A DNA stretch of 64,000 nt from Prochilodus magdalenae. Taxonomy: Eukaryota > Chordata > Actinopteri > Characiformes > Prochilodontidae. This document shows positions 23,645 through 35,409 of this stretch, piece by piece. The notes below the pieces were generated by a model. It saw only the letters and a list, made by a program, of their open reading frames with translations, was not told the origin of the DNA and searched no databases. Positions within the stretch are counted from its first letter, which is position 1; every line of letters begins with the position of its first letter. Both the position numbers and the translations under genes were made by a program. Location of the stretch: NCBI GenBank assembly GCA_024036415.1, contig JAMWET010000914.1, forward strand, positions 171,501-235,500, given 5' to 3'.

Positions 23645-24653
23645 TAGAGCTGCCCTCTAGAAGTCGACGATTCGATTCGAAAGCAGACTAAAGCTTACAA
23701 AAATGCACAAGGACTTGGAGAATGTAAATAGACATTGTAATAATGATTAAAGGGGAATAATAAATGTATATGTAAGGTCTAGCTGGGCTGTGACATCCTT
23801 GCTAAAAAATTTAATCCACGTGACAGCGTGCGCTGGCGGCTTACCGCCGAAGGAAGCTAAAGCTGAGGAACACGGGGGGAGCGATGTCTCAGAGAAAGTC
23901 TGGAGGAGCTTTTGAATAAATGAAACCGAATTCTGCTCGTCATTTATTCAGACGTCCAACACTGCTCCAAACGAGGGAGCTGACTTTCGTTTAGACATAA
24001 CGCCTGTTTGTGGTGAAGGAGAAACGGAGTGGAGACGTTTGTTTTATTATAACTCCATTATTTTAGAACCTAAATTACAGATATTCATATTTATTCATCT
24101 ACAGCTGAGATTATCTTTATTAAAGGATGAGTACAGTCACTTAACACGCCTGCCAATAAATGAGAGATAATTATTTCAGCACGGGGAATATAATAATAAA
24201 ACCGTTTAAGGTCTACCATTCTTCTTTTCATCTAATAATAATTTAAATATGGACTAATCTGGTTTTATTTAGCAGGTCATTATTTATGAGAGATGAAAGA
24301 CGAAGGGTCCTCCTACTGAAGAAGCTGTTAGAAGTGAAATTAAAAAGACTATAAGCTATAAGCGCTAATGTTTAGCATAAGTAGCGCTGCTGCCCGGCGC
24401 TATATCCTGTAATTAAATCAGGCTCCAGTTCAGATCGATCATCATAAGCCCCGCCTCTTTTAGTTCAGAAATATGTTCCTGTGACTCTGCTGACTTTCTA
24501 AATGAGGAGGATCAGATCGGAACCGTATGCAGACTAATTTACTGATTACTAGATAATCTACATGGAGAAAAACCACGAACGAATAGTGGAATCGTCGACC
24601 AGGACGGGCGAATCCGATTCGACTGACAAAATTCTGAGTCGGGTACAGCCCTA
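23645..24653. mobile_element. Non-autonomous hAT element with 8-bp target duplication
   Basis: The flanks are an exact 8-bp direct repeat GCCTATTG at 23637-23644 and 24654-24661. The ends are TAGAGCTGCCC and, on the reverse strand, TAGGGCTGTACC. A subterminal GTCGACGATTC block occurs near both ends in inverted orientation. Eight-base duplication with TAGRGCTG ends fits the hAT superfamily. The interior lacks a transposase. An ATG at about 23885 starts a very short MSQRKSGGAFE frame that may be a vestige of a first exon (weak). Confidence 0.85.
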
Positions 24654-24661
24654 GCCTATTG

Positions 24662-25439
24662 CATATCTCAGTTCTAGTAACCTGACATACAAAGACATAT
24701 ATCCTTATCACTGACAATAAAGTTCTAATGACAATAAAGATCTTAGAAGGTAAACACCAAAAAAACAATATACAATTCATTATCCAGTTATAAAATACAA
24801 GTACAACTTCTGCTATTCCATATGCCCTGCTCCACAGGTATATTATTATCCTCATTCTAATAAATCAGGCTCCGAGTTGAAATACACATAAAACTGTAAC
24901 TACTAGAATGAACAGGGTGAAGAGATGGCGAACAAATCTGGCTAGCCAACTAATGTAGCAAAACACCCCAAACCTAAAGAGAAGTGAACTCTCTGTATGA
25001 GTATAGGTACGAGAGTTCGTTACTGGTGGTGGTGGGGGGGTGAATAAATCTCATTATGGTTTGTATGTTTGTTTGTATGGTTTCTGTTCTTACAGCTTCA
25101 TTTATAATGAAAGCCCGTGTCCCAGAGGTCTATTAGACTCCGCTGAAATTACATTCTGTTTCTACACAATTAACCGAGTGAGTCACTACGGCTGCACCAT
25201 ATGGGAAAAGTGTCCACATTACCATCAATATTTGAGAAGCTTGAGAGAGTTCCTGCTGAAATAATGCTGCAGGAAATGACTGTTATTACACTCAACATTA
25301 TGTAGCCCTGACCGCTGCGGACTACACTGTATAATGTACAGCTTTTCTGCTGGTCAGAGGCTATTTTTACTAAGGACACACTCTAACACTCATACACGCA
25401 TGGCTTATTGTATATCTTTGCAATATTAGGGCTTTCTGT
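24662..25439. other. Unassigned sequence
   Basis: Two GACAATAAAG words near 24712 and 24731 resemble LINE 3' tails, but the evidence is thin. Minus- and plus-strand frames of 131 and 74 codons show no family. Confidence 0.3.
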
Positions 25440-25640
25440 ACCAACTCCCTTGGATAAAAGCATGGATGGTATGTGGATGGGCAATACACAGGTGTTCTCA
25501 GAACAATGGACTGGCCACCCCAGAGTCCAGATCTCAACATGACAATGTGTTTGGGACTATTCTGGAGAAGCAGTTATTAGAAATATAGGACTGGGACTAT
25601 CGTACTGTGTACCACCCACCTTCACTATATGGCATCCATG
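25440..25640 (+). mobile_element. Tc1-like transposase fragment with the DE motif region
   Basis: About 25500-25560 translates to MDWPPQSPDLNM, the conserved WPxQSPDLNxIE stretch that carries the last catalytic acidic residue in Tc1 transposases. The following IE is lost by mutation. Little else of the element is recognisable. Confidence 0.7.
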
Positions 25641-26035
25641 ATATTCCGCTAAGTGCTGTGTAGCTACTTGGCAAGTGGTAAATGGACTGTTGGCACAGGA
25701 CTCCTCAGAGACTTTTTGGATCACGACACAAACTGTATTGGCTTACACCACCATCACTACTGCCAAATGACATATGAGGGATATAAAGGAAGCTTGAGAT
25801 GGGATGTGACGCATTTCATAATACTGGTGGACTATTTAAAGAAGAAGGCAAAGCAATATTACAGGAACAAAATTCCAGGCCTGTATGAAACTGTACGAAT
25901 GTGGTTTTGCTCGACTTGCTTAGTGTTGGGTTATGTATATCTGGAAAGTCAAAACAGCTCACCAGAAGATTCCTTTGGGTTCAAACCTGCCTTAGTCCTA
26001 GCACAAATAGCTACACGCAGAGAGGAATGCATCAT

Positions 26036-26375
26036 CATCATTCAAGTTTCACAGTCGGCCACATGTGACATAAGCAAGGCCAGGCCACGTCCATATACTG
26101 GACTGACCCAACAACCATGATTGTGGACATTCAGCAAACAGTGGTGTCCTCCATGACTCATCCTGTTGGCAGACGGCTGCACCACGCAGGACTACATGCA
26201 CACAGACCGTTACCACGACTGTCCTCAACACCACGTCACCGTCACCAAAGACTGCAGTGGTACCAGACTGTCATGGAGTGACAGAGGGTCATCTTCAGTG
26301 ACCAGTCCCACTTTGGTCTTGTTGGAGATGACCAACGAATCCGTGTGTGGAGGCACTGTGGAGGCACCAAAAAGG
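26036..26375 (+). mobile_element. Tc1-like family A, central transposase fragment
   Basis: Best-preserved central region of family A. In shifting frames it reads RRLHHAGLHAHRPLPRLS, HRHQRLQWYQTVME, QRVIFSDQSHFGLVGDD and QRIRVWRH, i.e. the stretch containing the first catalytic Asp (SDQS, usually SDES). The frame is broken by at least one stop between blocks. Confidence 0.8.
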
Positions 26376-26665
26376 TACAACCTCCATAGCAAAGCACTGC
26401 CAGTAGAAACACATGACCCTAAGGTCATCATACCCACTGCCAAGTATGGGCTAGAGTGGGCTAGACCCCATAGGGCTGCGGAGGAGTGGAACCGTCTTGC
26501 CTGGGCTGATGGAACTCCATTTACTACATTTAAGATGAGCTGGAGGGATCCAGGACTGACTGTCCAACATCAGTACCCGGTCCTTCAAACAAGTGCAATC
26601 AAATCCTCACAGCAACATCCCAACATCTAGTGGGAAGTCTTACCAGAGTAGTAGCAGTTCTTACT
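26376..26665 (+). mobile_element. Second Tc1-like remnant (family C), C-terminal side
   Basis: CATCAGTACCCGGTCCTTCA, CAACATCCCAACATCTAGTG and GGAAGTCTTACCAGAGTAG correspond to the HQYP...NIPTSSGKPxQKS-type coding tail common to a teleost Tc1 family. It resembles the inverted fragment at 27.65 kb. It directly follows the family A piece, so the join is an insertion or recombination scar. Confidence 0.6.
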
Positions 26666-26679
26666 GCACCAGAAACCAT

Positions 26680-26885
26680 ATTGATTCTTTTGATTTCAGA
26701 GAAAAAAAGAAAAGAGGTCTGTTGAATTTATTCATCACATTTATTGTATTGTATCGTTTCTAGTTTTCATTTTCGTCTACACACCTATGTCTGCACGTTT
26801 GCACTTTGTACTCTGGTACATCATTTCACTTTCACCTGTACATGGTTGGAATGACAAAAGCCTCTTGAGTTGACTTGGATCAGCA
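26680..26885 (+). mobile_element. LINE 3' UTR fragment
   Basis: Matches the 3' untranslated region of the LINE at 28.0 kb: ATTTATTGTATTG, TTTCTAGTTT, GTCTGCACGT and a TGACAAAAGCCTCTTGAGTT tail corresponding to TGACAATAAAAACCTCTTGA. It is a strongly 5'-truncated copy. Confidence 0.7.
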
Positions 26886-27640
26886 GATCTTTCGAAGGTG
26901 CAGTTCTACCGTTTACAGCAGAATTCATTCTACTGTAATTGCTTGTTAGCTTGTTAGCTCCACTGATGTAAGCTTGGCTACAGAACACACTATTTATGCT
27001 GTTTTGCAATACATCTCATATTATGCATTCACACCTAGGCCCACTCTGCTCCATAGAACAGAACATCTTGGCTTAGATACAAGCTCCGCGGCCTTAAAAT
27101 ATTTCTCCCTGAACACCCAGTCATCCCCCAGCAGCATCTGCTATGAGAATCTGTTAGCATTAACATCCTATCACGGCTGTTTCAGAAAGTTGCATATACT
27201 CAGAGAGCCTACATTCAGTACAGGGTAGATGGTCACTTCCGAACTGACCTGACCTGAAGATCTGTCCTGTCTTTAGCTCTTTCAGGTGCCATTGGATAGC
27301 CAGCCTGCTAGCACTGTACAGCCTGACTGTGAATTCAATTTCAATTTCAGTAAAACCTATTGCACTTCTATCAGCAGATAGCTTTATCATTGATCTCTCT
27401 CAGGACTAGATAAAAGCCCAAAGCTGCCGTGCTCGAGAGGGAGACAGTTCTTTATCTCAGATGCTTAGAAATTCTAGTAGATGAAATCCAAACCCGAACG
27501 ATCTCGATCCCTGTTAAGTAGCTTCCTACATGAGAGCACTTTGATTAATCATAGCACTATGGCTTTGAACAGCCGGGCCTGGTTAAAGTGAAACATCCCG
27601 TTTGGTTGAACGTTGGTAGAACGTTTCATCTGACTGTAGG
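26886..27640. other. Unassigned, possibly conserved non-coding
   Basis: Unique-looking sequence. 27090-27200 has no repeat character. Short frames are incidental. Confidence 0.25.
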
Positions 27641-27644
27641 CAGT

Positions 27645-27880
27645 TACAGTAGTCAGTCTCTACTCTTCTGGGAATTCTGTACACCAGGTATTGGAATATT
27701 GGCATGAGGATTTGATGAAGCATTAATGAGATCAGATAGTGATGTAGGATGATCAGTTCTTGATCACTCCAACTCATCTCAAAGGTCACTCCAGAGAACA
27801 TAGTTCCACCATTCCAGCCCAGTGGTGGATGGCTCTGTAGCCCTTTGCATCCGTGCTAGCCGAGGCATTGGGAATGCTTT
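27645..27880 (-). mobile_element. Tc1-like remnant (family C), internally deleted
   Basis: The reverse complement carries an SLPRRV-like segment (ACTCTTCTGGGAATTCTGTA on the plus strand) and the AATATTGGCATGAGGATTTG block. It then jumps to CACTCCAGAGAACATAGTTC, the SDE/WRRVLWS region. The same tail appears on the opposite strand at 26.5 kb. Confidence 0.65.
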
Positions 27881-27959
27881 CTATGCTTTTCAATGGAGAG
27901 CATGTATCAGCAATGGCCGCATATCACTGTACCATAATTGACTAGGTCAACTGTAAGTA

Positions 27960-28795
27960 TGCATACGTGTCCCATCATTAGTTCTGTGGTGGGTGTGATC
28001 AGCAGGAATGATGAGTCAGCCCACAGAAAAGAGGTGCAGCTGCTAACGGACCGGTGCAGTTCCAACAACCTCCCTCTGAATATGGACAAAACTAAGGTTG
28101 ATGGTTGTTGACCACCCTCCACTGAACATCACTGGCTCTGCTGTGGAAATCGTCAGGAGCACCAAGTTCTTTGGTGTCCATATCACAGAGAACCTCACCG
28201 GGTCCCTCAACACCTCAACACCATAGCCAAGAGAGCCCAGCATTGCCTCTACTTCCTGCAGAGACTGTAGAAGGCTCATCTCCCTCCTCCAATCCTCACC
28301 ATGTTCTACAGGGGGACTGTGGAGAGCATCCTGAGCTGCTGCATCATCACCTGGTTTGGAAGTTGCCCTTGTCACTGACGAGAAGACCATCTACACCACA
28401 CACTGCATCTGCAAAGCCACCAGCATTGTGGACGGCCCCACCCATACCTCATCATTTTGTTTCCACTGCTGCCGTCTGACAGGAAGTACCGGAGCATCCA
28501 TGCCATCACTGCCAGACTCTGCAACAGCTTTGTTCCTCAAGCAATCAGGGTTTTAAACTCACGAGGACTGACTTGAAACCACCCAAAATTCTACTACCTC
28601 ATGTCCAGATACGAGTGCTGTGCCGGTGCTACACTGTCCGGTCTGATTACTGTGTCTAATATCTGTTTAATTTATCATATTTATTGTATTGTTTCTAGTT
28701 TCAATTTTTGTTTAGACATTCTTGTCTGCACGTCTGCGCTCTGTACTCTGTTGTGTGACAATAAAAACCTCTTGACTTGACCTGACTTGACCTAA
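27960..28795 (+). mobile_element. LINE (CR1/L2/Rex group) ORF2 3' part and 3' UTR
   Basis: The plus strand reads VVGVISRNDESAHRKEV, LLTDRCSSNNLPLNMDKTK, HPPLNITGSAVEIVRSTKFF, GVHITENL, then IYTTHCICKATSIVDG and a PSGRRYR-like end (RQEVPEHPCHHCQTLQQL in another frame). These are the reverse-transcriptase thumb and C-terminal segments of a non-LTR element, with several frameshifts and stops. The 3' UTR ends in TGACAATAAAAACCTCTTGA and repeats of TTGACC/TGACT, typical of tandem 3' ends in this clade. 5'-truncated and inactive. Confidence 0.87.
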
Positions 28796-30575
28796 CTTGT
28801 GTGTTGAAATGACATTTGAACAGAAGCTGAGATCCTTTCAGTCCAACATGATCTGAGAAAGGATGCCATCTACGTATCCGACTACGTGTCCTCTGGAAGA
28901 CCTAAAACCTAATACGAGTTGACTTAACAGCTAGAGCTAGTTTCTATGGGGAAATCAGCTAGGAACATTGGGAGCTCTGAAGGGTGGGAGGTGTGAGGGA
29001 AAACTAGATGGGCAAAGACTGTTTGTTGTCATATCTATATGTCAATATAACACCAACAACATCATTAACATGAATAACAACAAGCAGGCACGTTCAGCTG
29101 CATATTTCAGTCACTAACATAACGGTTTAAAGAGCCTCACAGAGAGGCGGAGAAGTAAAGATGGGGAGGGTTCACCCCTCTATAGCAATTCAAGGAGAAC
29201 GTTTAAAGCAGCACAGAACTTAAAGATCATCATCATCATCATCTACACTACATACCATCATTAAAAGATTTACAGAGTCCGGAGAACCTTTGTATGCACA
29301 GAACAAGAACCACAACCGGTACTGGATGTTCATTTTCTTTGGGCCCTCAGACTGGACTGGACTACACTAAAAACAACCCCAACGAATCAGGAGTGGAGTC
29401 ACCGCAGAGAATCAGGAACATTTCCCAACACACAGTTCCTCACTCCTTCACAAACACAAGTTAAACACATGACTCCATAGTAAAAGAGCCAGGGTGCTAA
29501 ACTGACCAGCCTGCAGTCCAGACCACCCACTGGAAACATTTGGAGCATCATGAAAAGACAAACAGGAAACGGGAGTCTTCCGAAACTGTTAGAAGGAGCT
29601 GGAATCCTACATGAAGCAAGCATGGAAAACATTTCACTTTCAAAACTGAAGGAATCGTCTCCACTTTCGCCAAATGCTTATAGAGTGCGCATTTCGGGGG
29701 TTGGTTGCGTAAGCGAAGTACCATCCCACCCTGGCCCAATATTATCTTGTGTAACTTGAAGACATTAACCTTTTATCCACCCCCAGCCCTGGATTTAGTG
29801 CCATAGGGAATTAAAGGATTCTGAAAAACTGGTCCCAAAGGTTTGACAGCAAGGTGAAATAGAAAGAGTCACTTCAGACTTAAGTAGAACTTTCCGTCCC
29901 TCCAACGGCATGAAACTCCACTTTGACAGTTAATGACAACAGCCTTAAGTACACTTCACTTTTCTCCATCCATATTCATAACCTTCTCAACCCTCATTCT
30001 CTCTCAGACACTGAGGGATGTGAGATTTCTGCTGAAGTGGAATTTGAACAAGGACATACTATACAATGAACTATGACATTGTGAGAAGGGCATTTCATTT
30101 CGTGCCAAATATCCGTCACTTTTAAGAATTTGGACGGACAGAAAGGGATTTTAATGAAGGTGAATATCACAAGGTGGTCTTTTCCTGTCAACAAAGATTT
30201 CTCTTTCATCGTTTGTTTGGTATCTCACCACCAAACCCCCCCCCACACACACACACTTATATGACCCACCATGGAAGTGCCAATGGTACCACGTCTAGCA
30301 GCTGGATCCTGTCTTCTTATATCATGGCTTTTCCTGATTCTGAGCATTCCTGCATGCTGGAGAGGCAGCTTCACTTCATGGCTACTACCTTCAAGCCTCT
30401 TCTACTGCTGATGGAGACCCCATAAAACCCTCCACGCAAGTCCACCAAGACCACATGGCCTGCAAGAAGGAGGGGTGTTTCCCTTAGTGAGATACCTCAT
30501 TCGTGATTCAGAGAACCGGGGTTACACATGCCTCAAAATGTCCTCAAAATATCCTATTCACGTTTGGACAACTCG
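28796..30575. other. Unassigned sequence
   Basis: Contains a short CAT repeat at 29227-29244 and a C/CA run at 30236-30255. No gene supported. Confidence 0.35.
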
Positions 30576-30579
30576 AGAG

Positions 30580-32215
30580 ACATGATCCAACCCACTTGCT
30601 GATGGTTGATCCTTCTGATCCAAGTGCTAGTTTCAGCTGTTTGGTCTGATCTACCTCTCTTTGCTGTTGACCATCCAGCTGTCTGGTTTGATGCATGTGC
30701 TAACTATGCTAGCTGTTGACCTTAAATCAGTTGATCGGATCCACAGTACATGCTAACTGCTGATCTTCCAGATATGTGGTCTGATTAAGCCAACTAAGGT
30801 AACTGTTGATACCAGAACCAATCAGTATGCTCACCCAACTGTAGATCCTCCAGCTGTCTGGTTTGATCTATGTGCTAACTATGCTAGCTGTTGACCTTAA
30901 ATCAGTTGATTGGATCCACAGTACATGCTAACTGCTGATCTTCCAGACATGTGGTCTGATTAAGCCAACTAAGGTAACTGTTGATACCAGAACCAATCAG
31001 TATGCTCACCCAGCTGTAGATCCTCCAGCTGTCTGGTTTAATCCATGTGCTAACTATGTTAGCCGTTGACCTCAAATCAGTTGATCGGATCCACAGTACA
31101 TGCTAACTGCTGATCTTCCAGACATGTGGTCTGATTAAGCCAACTAAGGTAACTGTTGATACCAGAACCAATCAGTATGCTCACCCAGCTGTAGATCCTC
31201 CAGCTGTCTGGTTTGATCTATGTAGTAACTATGCTAGCCATTGACTTCAAATCAGTTGATCGGATCCACAGTATATGTTAACTGCTGGTCTTCCAGATAT
31301 GTGGTCTGATTAAGCCAACTAAGGTAACTGTTGATACCAGAACCAATCAGTTTGCTCACCCAGCTGCTGATCCTCCAGCCATTTAAACTAATCTATCTAA
31401 TATACTAGATGTTGATCATACAGCTGTTCACTCTGATCTAGCTGTTGATCCTTCAAACGTCTGAGCTATTTATCTTCCAGCTGTTCTTCATATGATCCAT
31501 AAGCTGGCTGTTTATACTCCTGATGAATAAGTTAGCTATGCTAGCTGTTGATTTACCAGCTGTTTGATCTGATCCATATGCTAACTCTTGAAGCTCCATC
31601 TGTTCCATATCCTAACGGTTTATCATCCAGCTTTTCTTCTTCTTCTTCATCTGATCTGTATGCTTGCTGTTGATTTAATCTGATCTATAAACTCATAAGC
31701 TCCTCAGGTTTATCTGATCGGTGTGCTAGTGGTTAGCCCTAAAATGTGTGATCTTATTAGCATGCTAGCTGTTGATGCTACCAGATATTAATGTCATCCA
31801 CAGCCTAGCTGCTGATCATCTGGGTCTTTTCCAGAAGCTTCAACTGATGCAAGTGGTTTATCCAGTCATTAGATCTATATTGATCTAGCCGCTGATGATC
31901 TAGTTAGTTAAACTGATCAACATGGTGGCTGTTGATCCTCCGCACATTAGATCGGACTATATGAACTATGCTAATTGATGATCCTGCAGAGATCTGTTGA
32001 TCTTCCAGCTGTTCTACACTTGATCCATATGCTAGCTATTAAACCACCAGATGTTGGTACTGATCAGTATGCTCTTATGCTAATTAATTTCCAGCTGATC
32101 CAGCTACGTCACTGGTGCTCCAACTGACTCTCCAACTTATTGTAGCTGCTAATGATCCAGATGATCAATAGACCTGCAAAGCTACCTGCCAATCTACATG
32201 CTAGCTGATCTGTTG
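30580..32215. repeat. Degenerate minisatellite with 175-bp higher-order repeat
   Basis: Four consecutive 175-bp units begin near 30666, 30841, 31016 and 31191 (landmark GTAGATCCTCCAGCTGTCTG), highly similar to each other. Each unit is itself built from shorter related pieces of the type GCTAACT...GCTAGCTGTTGATC, CCAGCTGT and GGTCTGAT. From 31366 to about 32215 the same short pieces continue in a scrambled, diverged form. This is higher-order structure on an older short-period array. Confidence 0.9.
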
Positions 32216-32224
32216 TGGCCCATT

Positions 32225-32595
32225 TGATTTCAGTTCTTATCCCATCCATGTACAAGTACTGAGGTAGTACTAGAATAAACAGTGTGGCTGGGGTCATCCA
32301 CAATGCTGGTGGCTTTGCAGATGCAGTGTGTGGTGTAGATGTCCATGATGGAGGGGAGAGAGTCATAAAGTGAACCACAGAGGAATAAGTACATGACCCT
32401 GAGGGGCGCCGGTGCTCAGTATGGTGCTGCTGGAGATGTTATTACGAATACTGACTAACTGAGGTTCCTCAAGAAATCCAGGACCCAGTTACAGAGGGAG
32501 GTGTTAAGGCCCAGTAGGCTCAGTTTCCCAGTCAGCTGCTGAAGGATGATGGCCTTGAATATACACCGCTACTGTGTACAGCCTAGTCAGCTCTT
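32225..32595 (-). mobile_element. LINE reverse-transcriptase fragment
   Basis: The minus strand reads [24 protein letters not shown], then after a 1-base frame change [35 protein letters not shown] and a stop: the RT palm region with the (G)xPQG motif. It joins directly to MDIYTTHCICKATSIVDDP, the C-terminal segment also seen at 28.4 kb, so most of the intervening palm and thumb, including the catalytic YADD region, is deleted. Same LINE family as 28 kb. Confidence 0.85.
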
Positions 32596-32649
32596 GTAGA
32601 AAATACAATGACCTGGCTCTGACAATCACAAATCATCAAGCTGATGGCT

Positions 32650-32761
32650 AAGATGGCTAAATCCGGAGGCAGTCCAGTTTATTCTCCTGGTAACAAACAA
32701 GTAAGAGATGAAGCGATTGATCAGCTAGACGTCTTAGCCAATGGCCTAGCGTGCACCCCTG
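32650..32761. repeat. Short duplicated block, copy 1
   Basis: GGAGGCAGTCCAG, CTGGTAACAAAC, GAAGCGATTGATCAGCT and CTTAGCCAA(T)GCCTAGCGTG recur in the same order at 33488-33612. Copy 2 is longer because GGAGGCAGTCCAG occurs twice in it. Confidence 0.8.
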
Positions 32762-33485
32762 GTAGTGCACTTGGTAAGTTCTGGCTTCTACAGCAAAACA
32801 TTAGTCCAGTATGGGAATGTGTACACGTGGCTGAATCCCAAATCCTACATGGTACACTATGTAGGGAGCAAGGAGTCGTTTGAGATTCAGCCGGTGTATT
32901 TGCTCAGTACCCAGAAGCGCAGCGTGCTGTTTTGAATGAAACGGCTATGTTGGAAATTATCTGTGGACAGAGCTGAGCTGTCCGTATGGGCTGTTTGACA
33001 CCCATGGCGCGTCATTTCTGTTGGCTGGAGTGTGTCCGTACAGTCTAAGTGTATAAATGGCAGGTTTTCTCCAAACATGGTGAACAACGCCTGGCTTTCC
33101 CAAGTGGTGTGGGCATTCCTCATTTGCTTGGGAACGACAGTCACATGTCCCACAATGCCATGCCATCTTGTACCACAAATACAATCGAAAACCAAGCAAA
33201 CAGACTGTGAAGTCACTGTCTGAACTAATGTCCCACTCAGAAACAGCAAGTTGTTGCTTTGCTGTTTAAAGCTTTCATCTAGACTTTGCGAAGGTTCAGA
33301 GCTGACCACTGGTTCATAAGAATCTTCAATCCAGCGTGTTTGCTCTGGTCCTCATTTGCTTGACAGAACAAGCCGTCACCACAGCCGTCATCCAGTGTGA
33401 AGTCTGCCTGAACGCTTGAGCTTAATCTAAGACCGAACAGTAGCTTCATAAAACTTCACGGTCTGGGTGGAGCGTCCTCCGTAAA
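32762..33485 (+). repeat. Dispersed repeat G, copy 1
   Basis: Starts GTAGTGCACTTGGTAAGTTC and is about 95% alike with 35651-36010 over its first 355 bp, including TACACTATGTAGGGAGCAAG and AGTGTATAAATGGCAGGTTT. The copies then diverge by indels but share TCATTTGCTTGACAGAACAA and the end near TTCATAAAA. It looks like a non-autonomous DNA element. Short frames in both copies are alike but have no known domain. Confidence 0.8.
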
Positions 33486-33487
33486 CC

Positions 33488-33612
33488 CGGAGGCAGTCCA
33501 GCCTCTATTCTCACGCTGGTAACAAACTAAATCCGGAGGCAGTCCAGAAGTAAGAGAAGAAGCGATTGATCAGCTGGACGTCTTAGCCAATAGCCTAGCG
33601 TGCACCCCGGGT
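33488..33612. repeat. Short duplicated block, copy 2
   Basis: Partner of 32650-32761, placing repeat G copy 1 between two direct copies of the same block, as if part of a tandem duplication. Confidence 0.75.
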
Positions 33613-34125
33613 CGCTTGCCTTACCACTGCCTTCTTGCGCATCGCTTTCGGCCAGTAGGCTCATGCAGCGCCGTGGACTGTAGCAGGCTTACGCAGCTCT
33701 TCCTGCAGTTCATTTGGAAGCAGAGACTGTGGCTGATTTCTCAGTTGTAGCCAGCTCTGGCGATGGTAGAGATCGGTGCTGGTTGTAGCAGTCATGATTA
33801 CTGACTTTTGGCTGGGTTCCGTGAGCCAGAAGCACCTTTTGTTGTTCCTGAAGTGGCTGCTGCTGCTGGAACCGGAACCCACAGCAACATACAAACCAGG
33901 ACGTTCTCCTAAATAGCACATAGCACAATCGGCCACTAATGAATCAACTTCAAACCACCTTCAAAGGGCTACAATACATTTCTAACAATCTTTGGGCATC
34001 CTGCGGTTCATCCAGAATAGCAACAGTGCCACACAAAGGAGCCCAGGATGAGTTTAGAGGAATGGGAAAACTGAATGGGAAACCTAACAGAGCCCCTAAG
34101 CAGAGCTCCAGGCACATTTGAGGCT
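33613..34125. other. Unassigned sequence
   Basis: A 91-codon minus-strand frame (33661-33936) contains a run of Ser residues and no recognisable domain. Confidence 0.35.
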
Positions 34126-34480
34126 CAAGATCTAGAGAAAGTTGCAGACGGAGAGGTTAGGAAATGAAATCAGCTGAAATAATGGCAGGTTAGTTCCCAT
34201 CCTTTCTGCAAGCTGAAAATAACAAATGTGTTTGCGTTGCATGATTGACGTCAGAGCGGCTTAATGGAACCTGCTTATTTCCAGAAACGTTGAGCTCTGG
34301 AAAAAAAAAATAAAAAAACACCAATGGCATTTATTGAGCAGAGATAATTACCATCTAACATAATAACAAACTACTTAGCAGCGACTTAACTAGTTTCTGC
34401 AGAGTCATAGCAGGTTTTACTGCTGAAACAATACTGAAATAAACAAGGCAGTTATTGCAAAAACCCATTCCGATATCCCG
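34126..34480. other. Candidate conserved non-coding element
   Basis: Unique sequence with a perfect CRE palindrome TGACGTCA at 34246-34253 and several ATTA/TAAT cores (34340-34385). Regulatory role is inferred from composition only. Confidence 0.3.
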
Positions 34481-35409
34481 TATTTATAGGCCTTCCACGA
34501 CATAGAATTCCCTGTCCCTCTTTTTAGTGTCCAGAAATTGACCAGAACGAGTATTGGTCCTTGAGAGTGCCATCATTTTCAGACACTGTGTCCACAAAAA
34601 CATGCATCTCCAGGAAAAGGAACAGCCAGTTGGTTATTCTTGAGAGCTAAGAGAATGCAGTTTTGTTCATTGGTGCCTTAGAGGCTTTTAGTCAGCGACA
34701 TGAAAGGAACAAAAATACCTTGGTCTTCCCAAGCCTAACACTTTGAATGTTTCTTGGGGGGAGGGGACACAAAGGAGACACAGCAAGGGTCACTTCAATA
34801 ATGCTCGGCACTTCTAAAGCCAAGAGTGAAAGCTGTTATGAGGCGGAATGAAGCTTCCCCCCACCGCGGCTCCAAAAGCAGAAGCACACCGTGAGCCAGG
34901 CTGATGATTTCCCTTAGCTCCAGACTCTGTCCGTGCCTGACATTTTCCATGGCACAAGCATTGCGGCTCTTCTGGACCCCTGGCATGGTCTCCGGCATTT
35001 ACTCTCTGGATCATACAGAATCTCAGAGCTAATCTCGGCCTTGCTCTCGATCTCAAAACCGGATCTGAAAGTATCTACAGTTTGAAGAACACTAGCTAGC
35101 TGCGGGACTCATAAATTATGACGCGCTCCCTAAGAAATCTGCACGACACGTTACAGCCGCTGAGAGCAGCCGTAGCGTCTTTCCCATCTTCTGACCGAGA
35201 TACATAATGCACACTGTAGGGCTTGGGGGGTATACGAGTTAAAATCAGGCTATGGAAATGTATCATCAGGCCTATTTTAGTCGGCGGAATACTTAGAGAA
35301 AGTAATGATGGCTGGAACCTGAACACGATGTCCCAAATCCAGGCACATTTCATTAGTATAAATGTAATACATAAAAAGAGATATAAGCTCATAAGACAAA
35401 ATATTAGTC
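34481..35409. other. Unassigned sequence
   Basis: 34800-35060 is balanced, non-repetitive sequence. No gene recognised. Confidence 0.35.

Noticed and set aside
25653..26120. 155-codon plus-strand frame
   Set aside because: No family resemblance, and its last third runs into the Tc1 family A fragment in a non-transposase frame; likely chance.
33661..33936. 91-codon minus-strand frame with Ser run
   Set aside because: No recognisable domain; two overlapping frames are open.
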